From Phycisphaeraceae bacterium (GTDB lineage Bacteria; Planctomycetota; Phycisphaerae; Phycisphaerales; UBA1924), in NCBI GenBank assembly GCA_015200025.1, contig CP054186.1, positions 1,054,001 through 1,118,000 on the forward strand: a DNA stretch of 64,000 nt, given 5' to 3'. Of this stretch, positions 34,101-42,506 are shown piece after piece; the stretch's first letter is position 1; every line of letters starts with the position of its first letter. The position numbers and the translations under genes are program-made. The notes beneath the pieces are model-generated. The model worked only from the letters and a program-made list of their open reading frames with translations, was not told where the DNA came from and made no database searches.

Positions 34101-34780
34101 CCCGCGGCGGTCGAGGGGTAGGTGTCCCACGTCGCGACCGAATCCCGACCGCCTCGGGATCGCTCCAACGCCACGGCGTGGTACACCCACGGGCGGTAGA
34201 CCAGGGGCCTGGTGAGGCTGCGGTCCTCCGGCGGCTCGGCGAGCGACACCGCCGCCGACCACCCGCGGAAGACCCCGCCGGCCCGCTTCCCGGGGTGCAC
34301 GGGCGAGATCCCCGCGGCGGTGAACCCGTTCTTCCGCAGCGCCCTCGCCGACCCGGCGTCGACCCCGGGCCCCTCGAGCGCCGAGCGCTGCGGGATGACA
34401 TGGGGGCTCCAATGGCTCCCCGGCGCGTCGGCGGAGGGTCGCGGGGCTTCGACCTCGACCCACGGGTCCACGAACCCCGCGTACACGTGCATCCCCTTCG
34501 CGTCGTACTCGCGCGCCCCGCGTGGGATCGGCACGCCCGCCCCGACCGCCTCGATCGACCCGCCGCGGATCACCACCGTGGCGTTCTCGATCCGCTCGCC
34601 GGGCCTGGGATAGACCGTCGCGCCGACGAGCGCGTGGACCTGGTGAGGGACGGCCCGCGGGCCGTTGGCGGGCGGGTCGAGCGGGCCTTGGGCGGCGGCG
34701 AGGGCCGGCGCCACGGCGAGAAGAACGAAGCGGGCGAACACCGTGAAGCGGACGGGCACGCGCGAGCGGATGTCGAGCAT
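31151..34780 (-). CDS. double-unit exported amidohydrolase
   Basis: This 1209-residue protein (signal LLAVAPALAAAQ) contains two amidohydrolase units. Unit 1 (about 45-440) has ATVYPRPGERIENATVVIRGG and GFVDPWVEVE, lacking HxH, and ends KPGTIANLVIADGDLF. A beta-rich region of about 220 residues follows. Unit 2 (about 735-1170) has ATIWTMGPRGVIE, VTPGIIDCHSHTS with His783 and His785 (codons 32426-32434), LLHCHSYRQDE, TYQHILDG, SYNSDDNE and LEAGKDADIVLWSGNPL, so it is likely active. Substrate is unknown; imidazolonepropionase-like or dipeptidase-type hydrolysis is possible. The downstream coupled gene adds a third unit. Confidence 0.85.
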   Translation of the reverse strand: MLDIRSRVPVRFTVFARFVLLAVAPALAAAQGPLDPPANGPRAVPHQVHALVGATVYPRPGERIENATVVIRGGSIEAVGAGVPIPRGAREYDAKGMHVYAGFVDPWVEVEAPRPSADAPGSHWSPHVIPQRSALEGPGVDAGSARALRKNGFTAAGISPVHPGKRAGGVFRGWSAAVSLAEPPEDRSLTRPLVYRPWVYHAVALERSRGGRDSVATWDTYPSTAAGAIALLRQVLSDAAWEQAEFEAGRVKTPSALSALYRTTEEPPLAISVRDELEAFRAAKAAKEFGRPFLIVGSGREYLRSASLRGALGEGAIVVTPLEFPKPPDVSSVGRQAEVDLRTLMEWERAPENAGRLVAAGLGVALTTSRLKDAGDFWKNLRASISRGLTPDAALAGLTTQPAKVLGLSDRLGEIKPGTIANLVIADGDLFAASGKDAAIRWVWIDGRRHEIEPVPVGIAGVWSLDVVGAAPLERALIIEGEPGKPKVKVRRDGKETACITQSLDGNRLSLVFDHGPLDGRHGLWTLSGTVMPGATPGAAPVLSGTGLRPDGSSFAWSAVRTGEVPKAEPAKAAGGPDAPAGDRAAGAFRVVEVAGRAVEAGTPEAAEIEVGADGAVRVRVNGVPVEITDASVEGMTVRYALDMDRLESRGVVRIEGVVAGDAIEGTITAPDGQVRRWRGVRVTGDERGPEPPPPAEFGTPMGPYAVAPGGLSAENVIIRGATIWTMGPRGVIERGVLAASGGKITFVGDAGEFDRWQGSRAGSWREIDATGKHVTPGIIDCHSHTSLTGTNETGQAVTAEVRMADATNPGDVNWYRQLAGGVTCVNTLHGSANPIGGQNVVQKLRWGCAEVDGMIFREAPQGIKFALGENPKSGNSEGSRVRYPQSRMGVEGIIRERLTAAKEYAATRGLPGARRDLELEALAEILSGDRLLHCHSYRQDEVVMLARVAREFGFRIGTYQHILDGYKVAEHVRDASGGGSAFADWWAYKVEVQDAIPQGPPLMHRLGAVMSYNSDDNEMARRLNTEAAKAVKYGGLTEAEALAFVTINPAKQLKIDRWVGSLEAGKDADIVLWSGNPLGSMTRCEATWVDGVPVFSLEADATHRAAIARERERIIQKILRQSAKDKGAGTPGGRGGKGGDTDAEKPDPPPDEPPPTRRGVLAGRGGWAFGEDDPTAYGAWRRHLDMLERGLDPWAVRAGECGCGEVHR

Positions 34781-34816
34781 GGGCGGAGTGTAACGGACCG
34801 CGGGCGTACCCCGCGG

Positions 34817-35881
34817 TCAGCCCACGAACTCGGGCTTGAGGTCGCGGGCCATCAGGCGGGCGACCGCGTCGATCGGGTCGAGCCCCTCGAACAGCACGGC
34901 GTGGACGGCCGCGGTGATGGGCATCTCGACGCCCACCCGGGAGGCCAGCGCCAAAACCGCCTTGCACGTGGCGACCCCCTCGACCACGTGCGGCGTGGCG
35001 GTCAGATGATCCTGCAGCCTCACCCCGCGCCCGATCGCTTCCCCGCACGAACGGTTCCGCCCCTCGGGGCTGAAACAAGTGGTGGCCAGGTCGCCCACCC
35101 CGGCGACCCCGAAGAACGTGCCGGTCCTGGCGCCCAGGGCGACCCCCAGGCGGGTGATCTCGGCCAGCCCCCGGGCCAGGAGCGCCGACTTGGCGTTGTT
35201 CCCCGCGTTGAGCCCGTCCACGATCCCCGCGGCGATGGCGATCACGTTCTTGACCGCCCCCGCGACTTCCACACCCACCAGGTCCGAGTTGGTGTACACC
35301 CGGAGCCACGACGTCCCGAAGAGGCGTTGGATCCGCAGCGCGAAGCCCTCATCGGGGCACGCCGCGATCATCGCCGCGGGGAGGCACTTGGCCAGCTCGG
35401 CCGCGATCGTCGGGCCCGACAAACACCCGATCGGGCGGCCCGGCTCTTCTTCCAGCGCGTCCGCGATCACCTCGGACACCCGCATCAGCGTGGACGTTTC
35501 GATGCCCTTGGCCACCGAGACCACGCCCGCCCCGGGCTCGATCCGCCCCCGGGCCCGGCGCCAGACGTCGCGGGCGAACTGCACCGGGACCGCCGACACC
35601 ACCACCGTCGACCCCCGCAGCGCGGTCGGGAGATCGGGGGTCACTTCCACACCCGTGGGCAGCGTGAACCCGGGGAGCCGGTCCGAACGCCGCGTCTGGA
35701 TCAGGTGCCCGGCCTCGTCAGCGCTGTGGCTCCACAGCACGACCCGCCGCCCCGCGAAGGGGGCGTCCGGCGGCCCCGCCAGCACCCCCGCGCACACCAG
35801 CCCCATCTGCCCCGACCCCAGGACCGCCACGCTCGTGGGCTCGTCGGTCGGCGGGGGTGGGTTGGGTTGACGGTTCAGCAT
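34817..35881 (-). CDS. gpsA: NAD(P)-dependent glycerol-3-phosphate dehydrogenase
   Basis: GpsA makes sn-glycerol 3-phosphate for phospholipid synthesis. The 354-residue protein has the N-terminal nucleotide motif VAVLGSGQMGLVCA (GxGxxG), VVSVAKGIE, LSGPTIAAEL, the substrate-binding AGAVKNVIAIAAGI with catalytic Lys, NNAKSALLARGLAEI and GVGDLATTCFSPEGRNR. ATG 35881 is preferred over a TTG at 35905. It is divergent from the metal ATPase gene, with 191 bp between starts, and may be transcribed with the amidohydrolase operon's opposite neighbour only by chance. Confidence 0.95.
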   Translation of the reverse strand: MLNRQPNPPPPTDEPTSVAVLGSGQMGLVCAGVLAGPPDAPFAGRRVVLWSHSADEAGHLIQTRRSDRLPGFTLPTGVEVTPDLPTALRGSTVVVSAVPVQFARDVWRRARGRIEPGAGVVSVAKGIETSTLMRVSEVIADALEEEPGRPIGCLSGPTIAAELAKCLPAAMIAACPDEGFALRIQRLFGTSWLRVYTNSDLVGVEVAGAVKNVIAIAAGIVDGLNAGNNAKSALLARGLAEITRLGVALGARTGTFFGVAGVGDLATTCFSPEGRNRSCGEAIGRGVRLQDHLTATPHVVEGVATCKAVLALASRVGVEMPITAAVHAVLFEGLDPIDAVARLMARDLKPEFVG

Positions 35882-36072
35882 GGGCGAACGTGTGTCACCG
35901 GACAACGGATCCGCGGCCGAGACCCCGAGACCTCGAACCGGACCCGGGAGGTGGGCGTATCCTAGTGGCTCCCCGGGCGGCGTCGACGGTCATCGACCGC
36001 ACGCGGCCCGGGCCGCGTCGGCGTTTCTGCCCGCCGCGGACAACCCAACGCCCCTCCGACCGGAGCTGCTCG

Positions 36073-38169
36073 ATGCCGGCCAACGCCCATCACCATCATC
36101 ATCACGACCATGACCATGACCACGGGGACGCGCACGGCGAGGCGATGCTCAGGCAGCAGGAAGACGCCATCGCCTGCTGTTCGCACCACGAGGTGTCGAT
36201 CGAGCGGTACATCATCCTGTGCCTCGTGGGCGGGGTCCTGCTGCTGGTCAGCACCATCCTGGGCTGGTTCGGGTGGGTCAGCCCCGAGGTGGCCAAGTTC
36301 CCCGCGATGATCGGGGCCATCGTCCTGAGCGTCCCGCTCTTCTCGGCGGCGCTGACCGAGATCCGGACGATGAACCTGTCGAGTTCGACCCTGGCAGCCC
36401 TGGCGATCCTGGCGTCGCTGGCGATCGGGGAGTACACCACGGCCGGGTGGCTCGCGTTCATCCTCGTGGTGTTCGGGCAGATGGTCCGCCGGTCCGCCTC
36501 GGGGGCCCAGCGTGCCATCGCCGAGCTGGTCCAACTGACCCCCGACGTGGCCCGCGTGGTCGACGCCTCCGGGGCCGAGCGGGAAGCCCGGCTGGGCGAG
36601 GTCAAGGTGGGGATGACGGTCCGCGTCCGGCCCGGCGAGAACCTGCCCGTCGACGGCCGGGTTTCGACGGGCCGATCGACGATCAACCAGGCGTCGCTGA
36701 CGGGCGAGGCCGCCCCGGTCGAGGTGTCCGTGGGCGACGAGGTGTACGCGGGCACGACCAACCTGACCGGCGCGGTCGACCTGACGGTGACCAGGGTCGG
36801 GGAGGACACGACCATCGGGAAGGTGACGCAGCTGATCCGCCAGGCCGAGCGGAGCCGCACGCCCCGTCAGATGCTCATCGAGCAAGTGGCGCAGTTCTTT
36901 GTGCCGGTGGTGCTGAGCGTGGCGTTCGCGGTGTGGTTCATGATGTCGCAGTCGCCCGACGAGAACGTCCGCAAGAACGCGGGCGAGGTCGCGGTGACGA
37001 TCCTCGTCGTGACGTGCCCCTCGGCCCTGTTGCTCGCCAGCCCCAGCGCGATGCTCGCGGGGTTCGCCGCGGCGGCCCGCCTGGGCATCCTGATCAAGCA
37101 GCCCTCCTTCCTTGAAGCCGCCGCGAGCGTGAACACCGTCGTCTTCGACAAGACGGGGACGCTGACGACCGGGAAGTTCCAGGTGACGCGTCTGGCGCCG
37201 GCCGCGGGCGTGGACGGGGCCGCCCTGCTCCAGGCCGCCGCCGACGGCGAGCAGCACAGCAACCACCCGCTGGCGCAGTCCATCATCCAGACGGCCAAGG
37301 CCGCCCGCGTCGAGCCCGACGGGAGCAACGATTTCGAGGAAGTCCACGGCCGCGGGGTCAAGGCCCGGACCTCCGCCGGCGAGGTCTGTGTCGGGCGTTC
37401 GAGCTGGCTGATGGAGCTGGTCCCTGGGATCCGCCCCGAGGTCGAGGCCGTCGAGGCGAAGCTCGAGGGGATGACCGCGGTGCACGTGATGCGCGGCGGG
37501 CGCTACCTGGGGGCCGTGGGGCTCGAGGACACGCTGCGGGCCGAGGCCAAGTCCGTGGTCGCCCACCTGCGTGAGTTGGGCGTGCGCCAGGTCGCGATCT
37601 TCACGGGCGACCGCCTGACGGTGGCCAAGCGTGTCGGGCAGTCCGTGGGCGTCGACGTGGTCGAGGCCGAATGCCACCCCGAGGAGAAGCACGAGCAGGT
37701 CCGCGGGTTGGTGCGTTCGGGGCACCGGACGATGATGGTCGGGGACGGGATCAACGACGGGCCCTCGCTGGCCGAGGCCGACGTGGGCGTGGCGATGGGG
37801 CTCTCGGGGAGCGACATCGCCGCCAACTCCGCGGGCGTGGCGTTGATGAACGACGACCTGACCCGCGTGCCGTTCCTGATGGAACTGGCCCGGCGGACCC
37901 GCTCGATCATCGGGCAGAACATCGTCGCCTCGATCATCATCGCCGTGCTGGGGCTGATCCTCGCCGCCACGGGCACCCTGGCCGCGACGGGCATCGCCGT
38001 CCCGCTCGCCGCCTTCTACCACTTCGTCGGCGACGTCTTCGTCCTGGGCAACAGCTTCCGCCTGTTCCGGTTCGGCGAGAACTTCGTCCAGGCCGAACAA
38101 GACGCCCAGCCCGCCCTCAAGCGCCGGGCCGCCAGCCTCCGCGGGCTCGCCACCGCCCAGCCCGCCTGA
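36073..38169 (+). CDS. P1B-type heavy-metal translocating ATPase
   Basis: This 698-residue membrane ATPase exports or imports a transition metal. The N-terminus is a His/Asp-rich stretch (residues 6-21) with CCSHHE following, in place of a CxxC metal-binding domain. The P-type core has TGEAAP at 210-215, DKTGT at 359-363, the HP pair in SNHPLAQS and GDGINDGPSLAEADVGVAMG. The transmembrane metal motif is CPS at 315-317 rather than the common CPC. Zinc or a related divalent metal is likely, given the His-rich head. A terminator hairpin follows at 38206. Confidence 0.92.
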   Translation: MPANAHHHHHHDHDHDHGDAHGEAMLRQQEDAIACCSHHEVSIERYIILCLVGGVLLLVSTILGWFGWVSPEVAKFPAMIGAIVLSVPLFSAALTEIRTMNLSSSTLAALAILASLAIGEYTTAGWLAFILVVFGQMVRRSASGAQRAIAELVQLTPDVARVVDASGAEREARLGEVKVGMTVRVRPGENLPVDGRVSTGRSTINQASLTGEAAPVEVSVGDEVYAGTTNLTGAVDLTVTRVGEDTTIGKVTQLIRQAERSRTPRQMLIEQVAQFFVPVVLSVAFAVWFMMSQSPDENVRKNAGEVAVTILVVTCPSALLLASPSAMLAGFAAAARLGILIKQPSFLEAAASVNTVVFDKTGTLTTGKFQVTRLAPAAGVDGAALLQAAADGEQHSNHPLAQSIIQTAKAARVEPDGSNDFEEVHGRGVKARTSAGEVCVGRSSWLMELVPGIRPEVEAVEAKLEGMTAVHVMRGGRYLGAVGLEDTLRAEAKSVVAHLRELGVRQVAIFTGDRLTVAKRVGQSVGVDVVEAECHPEEKHEQVRGLVRSGHRTMMVGDGINDGPSLAEADVGVAMGLSGSDIAANSAGVALMNDDLTRVPFLMELARRTRSIIGQNIVASIIIAVLGLILAATGTLAATGIAVPLAAFYHFVGDVFVLGNSFRLFRFGENFVQAEQDAQPALKRRAASLRGLATAQPA

Positions 38170-38205
38170 CCTGACCCCCCTCATCCCCTGCCAGCAAAAA
38201 AAGAA

Positions 38206-38237
38206 GCCTCGCCCGATCGGGCGAGGCTCTTTCATTT
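38206..38237. terminator. bidirectional intrinsic terminator between convergent genes
   Basis: A perfect palindrome GCCTCGCCCGA/TCGGGCGAGGC spans 38206-38227. It is followed by TCTTTCATTT on the plus side and preceded by AAAAAAAGAA, which becomes a U-rich run on the minus transcript. It separates the metal ATPase gene and the convergent superoxide dismutase gene. Confidence 0.85.
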
Positions 38238-38262
38238 CAGACCCAACGCCGCGACGCCCGGC

Positions 38263-38901
<639 letters not shown>

Positions 38902-39577
38902 GGGACCTCCTCTGCCTTTACGAAACCCGCCCCCCCGGGCCAATACCGGGGAAGGTGGGGTATTCACCTGATATCACCCGGCGTGCCGCGTCCGTGTGAA
39001 CGACCCGGGGCGGGGCCGAGATTCACCAGCGTAGGTCTTGAACTGAACTACCGGACGGCAGGGACGCGCGGCAGGACAGGGCGCCGAGCCCCTCCGGGGA
39101 TAAGCGGTGGAAAACGTGTCGGACGACCTGTCGCACGCCGCGAGTGTGTGGTATGTTCCAAGCCCGCCGGTTCTTGGCGCGGTTCGGGCATGTGAACATA
39201 GGGTGAACATTGATCGCGTCTGGGCGAGTTTGTCGGATGCAGTCGAGACTCGCCGGGGAGCGATAGGACCGGGTTCGGGTTATTGAGTCCTCCGGTCGGC
39301 GGAGACCCGGGAAGAACTTGAAAAGGAACAACAGGATCGCGAATCCAAGGGCAAGGCGGGGAACAAAACGATTCAGAATCCGTACAATGAGCGTTGGCGG
39401 GCGGGCGTGCGGGTAGGGATCTGTTTGTTCGAGGAGCGGGAGATCGGGGGGTCTACGGCCCGGGTCTGTAAGGACGGGCGGCGGTTTCATCTGATCGGGG
39501 GATGATCGGGCGGGTGTGGGACTCGTCGGCGGGCAGCGGAGGTTGGTGCAGTTGAAGGGAAAGGTTCAGGGCGTGTG
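38902..39577. other. long intergenic region upstream of the sigma factor gene
   Basis: About 675 bp without a convincing gene, less GC-rich than its surroundings. It contains the 8-bp direct repeat at 39192-39210, a TACAAT (39387-39392) that resembles a -10 element, and small hairpins such as CTCCGGTCGGCGGAG near 39290. No tRNA or tmRNA hallmark was found. It probably holds the sod and sigma gene promoters and a long leader. Confidence 0.6.
39192..39210 (+). repeat. 8-bp direct repeat with 11-bp period
   Basis: GTGAACAT occurs at 39192-39199 and 39203-39210, one helical turn apart, about 370 bp upstream of the sigma factor gene. A related ATGTTC lies about 40 bp to the left. The spacing suits a pair of transcription-factor half-sites. 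Confidence 0.5.
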
Positions 39578-40744
39578 ATGAGGAATGCAGTCACCAAAAC
39601 TCAGGTGGGTCCGCTCGAGCAGGTCCGGCGTCGGCGCCGGGTCGGCGTGGCGTCGGCGGGGGTCGGCAAGGGCGGGGTGAAGGATGGCAAACAGATCCGC
39701 CGGGAGCTGTCGGCGGACGATCAGCGTCTGCTGACGCAGATCATGGCGAGCGAAGAGGACTTCATCGACAGCCCGGCGTTCTACGAGCCCGAGGCCGAGC
39801 AGAAGATCTACGAGGAAGTCGAGGACCCGCCCAAGCCCGACACGAGCTGGTACCACCCGGTGATGGACGATCTTTCGTCCACAACGCGGAACCGGACGGT
39901 CAAGAGCGCGCAGCAGGTGATCCTGAGCGGGGCGCAGGAGAAGATCCTGTTCCACCAGTTCAACTACGCGCGTCATCGGGTGTGGAAGGTCCAGCAGGAC
40001 GTGTGGAACTCGCCCAGCAAGAAGCCCCTGCCCGAGCAGGCCGAGGAGCTGCTGCGGTGGTTCCGCCGGGCGGACCAGATCCGAGTCCAGATCGCCGAGA
40101 CGAACCTGGCGCTGGTGCTGGCGATGGCCAAGCGGACGCGGATGAGCGAGGTGGACTTCGCGGATCTGGTGTCCGAGGGGAACATGGCTCTGCTCCGCGC
40201 GGTGGATAAGTTCGACGCCGGGCGTGGGTACAAGTTCAGCACGTACGCCTGCCGGGCGATCCTCAAGGCGTTCAGCCGGCAGGGGATGAAGCTCTCCAAG
40301 TACCGCCAGCGGTTCCCCACGGACTTTGACCCCAAGCTCGAGCGTTCGAACTTCGTCGAGACCAAGCGGGCGACGTTCGAGAAGGACGCGGCCGAGGAGG
40401 TCAAGCGGATCGTTCTGGAGAACCGGGCCGACCTGACCGACGTCGAGCGGACCGTGATCGAGCACCGTTTCGGGCTCGAGAGCGGCGAGCAGGACAAGCC
40501 CATGACCCTCGAGCAGGTCGGGCAGATCATCGGCGTGACCAAGGAGCGTGTCCGGCAGATCCAGAACAAGGCCATGGAGAAGATCCGACTCGAGCTGGAG
40601 TCCAGCTTCATGGGCATCCGCAAGCCCGAGGACGAGAACCAGCCCGCCCTGGGCCCCGACGGGCAGCCCCTGCCCCCCCAGCAGCAGCACAGCCCGTCCG
40701 GCGGGATCGACGCCCACGCGCTCCAGGCCCTGCTCATGAACTGA
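39578..40744 (+). CDS. sigma-70 family RNA polymerase sigma factor
   Basis: This 388-residue sigma factor has region 2 (NLALVLAMAKRTRM...DLVSEGNMALLRAVDKFDAGRGYKFSTYACRAILKAFSRQ) and region 4 (DVERTVIEHRFGL, LEQVGQIIGVTKERVRQIQNKAMEKIRLEL, a clean helix-turn-helix). The usual WWIRQ-type part of region 2.4 is CRAILKAFSRQ, and only about 60 residues separate regions 2 and 4, so region 3 is shortened. The N-terminal about 150 residues are not recognised, and the C-terminus is Gln/Pro-rich. It could be a group 2/3 factor with changed -10 recognition. ATG 39578 or the adjacent GTG 39575 is the start. Confidence 0.88.
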   Translation: MRNAVTKTQVGPLEQVRRRRRVGVASAGVGKGGVKDGKQIRRELSADDQRLLTQIMASEEDFIDSPAFYEPEAEQKIYEEVEDPPKPDTSWYHPVMDDLSSTTRNRTVKSAQQVILSGAQEKILFHQFNYARHRVWKVQQDVWNSPSKKPLPEQAEELLRWFRRADQIRVQIAETNLALVLAMAKRTRMSEVDFADLVSEGNMALLRAVDKFDAGRGYKFSTYACRAILKAFSRQGMKLSKYRQRFPTDFDPKLERSNFVETKRATFEKDAAEEVKRIVLENRADLTDVERTVIEHRFGLESGEQDKPMTLEQVGQIIGVTKERVRQIQNKAMEKIRLELESSFMGIRKPEDENQPALGPDGQPLPPQQQHSPSGGIDAHALQALLMN

Positions 40745-40785
40745 TCACCGACGGGGCCAAGGGTCCCGATTCATCCAACAGTCCC

Positions 40786-40823
40786 GCAGGCCGACGGCGT
40801 CCCCGTCGGCCTGCATTTTTTTT
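40786..40823 (+). terminator. Rho-independent terminator of the sigma factor gene
   Basis: An 11-bp perfect stem GCAGGCCGACG (40786-40796) pairs with CGTCGGCCTGC (40804-40814) across a 7-nt loop and is followed by ATTTTTTTT. It lies 42 bp after the sigma factor stop. Confidence 0.95.
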
Positions 40824-40928
40824 CGCGCCTGGGCACGCCCCGAACTGGTGCCGTGGGTCGCCCCGGCGCACCCACGGAGGGGCCCGGCGTGGAACCGGCG
40901 GGCGCTATCGTTGTGGATGGAGTTGACG

Positions 40929-42506
40929 ATGAACGTGCCGGGCCGTGAGCGTCGTCGGTGGCAGGGTTGGATGCTGACGGCGTGGCTTCTGCTCCCGATG
41001 GGCGCGCTGGTGGCGCTGATGTGGGGCATCGCGGGGATGATGACCACGCCCAAGAAACCGTTCGGCCCACCGGTGGGCGCCGGGGCGGGGTACACGGGCG
41101 GGGCGAACGCGATCGGGAACCTCCTGGCGGGTAAGCCGGCGAACACGGACGCGATGCCCCCGAGGCCCGAGGCCCAAGCCGCGGATGGGTCGCGGGGGGT
41201 GGAACTCGGGGGCGGGTCCGTCCCGGCGGCGTCCGAGCCGACGATGGTCCAGCCCGAGAGCTTGACGCAGGGCTTTATCTTGGTGGTCGAGGACCGCGCG
41301 AGGATCGCGACGCAATCCTCGCCGATCTACATCGCGAGCAATCTGTACTCGAACTGGAACCCGGGCGACCCGAAGTTCATGCTCTCGCCGCAGAGCGACA
41401 TGCGTTGGCGGATCGAGCTCCCCCAGCCCGAGGCGTGGAAGGGCGGGAGCGGGCCGGCGCTGGCGTTCAAGTTCACCCGCGGGACGTGGGAGCTGGAAGA
41501 GCTCAATGACGATTTGACCTCGCCGGGGAACCGGACGCTCCCGAAAATCGATGCGTCGCGATTGGCGCCGGGCGAGAAGCCGGTGATCGAGGTGTCGGTG
41601 GCCAAGTGGGGCGACATGCGGACGGGCTTTGTCTCGGACCCGGCGAACAAGCCGTTCGAGCCGCTGACGGTCAGCGGGGACGTGCGGCGGCTCAAGGTCG
41701 TGGACGGGGCGGCGGGCGGGGCGGGGATGACACGCGAGTGCCTGGTGTGGCTCCCACCGGGCTACGACGACCCGGCGAACGCCGCCCGGCGGTACCCCGT
41801 GCTGTACATGCACGACGGGCAGAACTTGTTCGCGAAGCACGCGGGGGTCCCGGCCGAGTGGGGCCTGGACGAGACCGCGGGGGCGATGATCAGATCGGGC
41901 GCGATCCCGCCGGTGGTGATCGTGGGGATCCCTCACGCGGGGGCGACGCGGATCCGCGAGTACCTCCCGGTGAACGCGTACCCGCCGGCGGGCGTCCCCG
42001 CCGGGCCCGATCACGTCGCGTGGCTGATGCGCGAGGTCAAGCCCAGGGTCGAGCGGGCGTTCCGGGTCGAGACGGACCGGGCCAAGGTCGGGATCGGCGG
42101 GTCGTCGCTTGGAGCCGCGGTCGCTCTGTACGCGGCGTTGGAGCACCCCGACGCGTTCGGGCTGGTCTACGCCGAGAGCCTCCCGCTCAACACGGGCGAT
42201 TCGCTCGCCTGGCAGGGGTGGTTGAACGAGAAGGTCAAGCCCGGGGCGAGGCTGCCCGATCGGGTGTACCTGGGGATGGGCGGGAAGGAATCCGGCATCG
42301 AGCCGATGAAGCGCCGGACCAACGAGGGGTACGTGAAGCTCGCCCGCGACCTTTCGGCGAAGCTCACCGAGGCCTCCGGGGGTGAAACGCTCGCGGTGCT
42401 GGTGGTGGACGAGGACGCCACGCATACGGAATCGGCGTGGGCCTCTCGGGCCGGCACGGCCCTGACCGTGTTGTTCGGTGACGCGTCGGCGTTCACGGTT
42501 CCGTGA
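40929..42506 (+). CDS. esterase D/Fes-type alpha/beta hydrolase, membrane-anchored
   Basis: This 525-residue protein has an N-terminal transmembrane segment (about 12-40), a 200-residue unrecognised beta domain, and an esterase-D-type hydrolase from about 255. The enzyme part has ECLVWLPPGYDDP, YPVLYMHDGQNLF, the nucleophile in GIGGSSLGAAVAL (GxSxG), EQLPL-like AESLPL and a C-terminal VVDEDATHTESAW with the catalytic His. These enzymes hydrolyse carboxylic esters, including siderophore esters. ATG 40929 has GGAG 6 nt upstream. Its 3' end overlaps the convergent phosphatase gene by 14 bp. Confidence 0.85.
   Translation: MNVPGRERRRWQGWMLTAWLLLPMGALVALMWGIAGMMTTPKKPFGPPVGAGAGYTGGANAIGNLLAGKPANTDAMPPRPEAQAADGSRGVELGGGSVPAASEPTMVQPESLTQGFILVVEDRARIATQSSPIYIASNLYSNWNPGDPKFMLSPQSDMRWRIELPQPEAWKGGSGPALAFKFTRGTWELEELNDDLTSPGNRTLPKIDASRLAPGEKPVIEVSVAKWGDMRTGFVSDPANKPFEPLTVSGDVRRLKVVDGAAGGAGMTRECLVWLPPGYDDPANAARRYPVLYMHDGQNLFAKHAGVPAEWGLDETAGAMIRSGAIPPVVIVGIPHAGATRIREYLPVNAYPPAGVPAGPDHVAWLMREVKPRVERAFRVETDRAKVGIGGSSLGAAVALYAALEHPDAFGLVYAESLPLNTGDSLAWQGWLNEKVKPGARLPDRVYLGMGGKESGIEPMKRRTNEGYVKLARDLSAKLTEASGGETLAVLVVDEDATHTESAWASRAGTALTVLFGDASAFTVP

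Noticed and set aside
35962..38235. A 757-codon minus-strand frame over the metal ATPase
   Set aside because: It mirrors the ATPase codons and has no motif or plausible start.
39270..39310. A tRNA T-arm-like GGGTTCGGG sequence
   Set aside because: No matching acceptor, D-arm or anticodon stem could be drawn around it.
39023..39490. A 155-codon minus-strand frame in the long intergenic region
   Set aside because: It has one hydrophobic stretch but no start signal, and its composition changes abruptly; I judged it non-coding.
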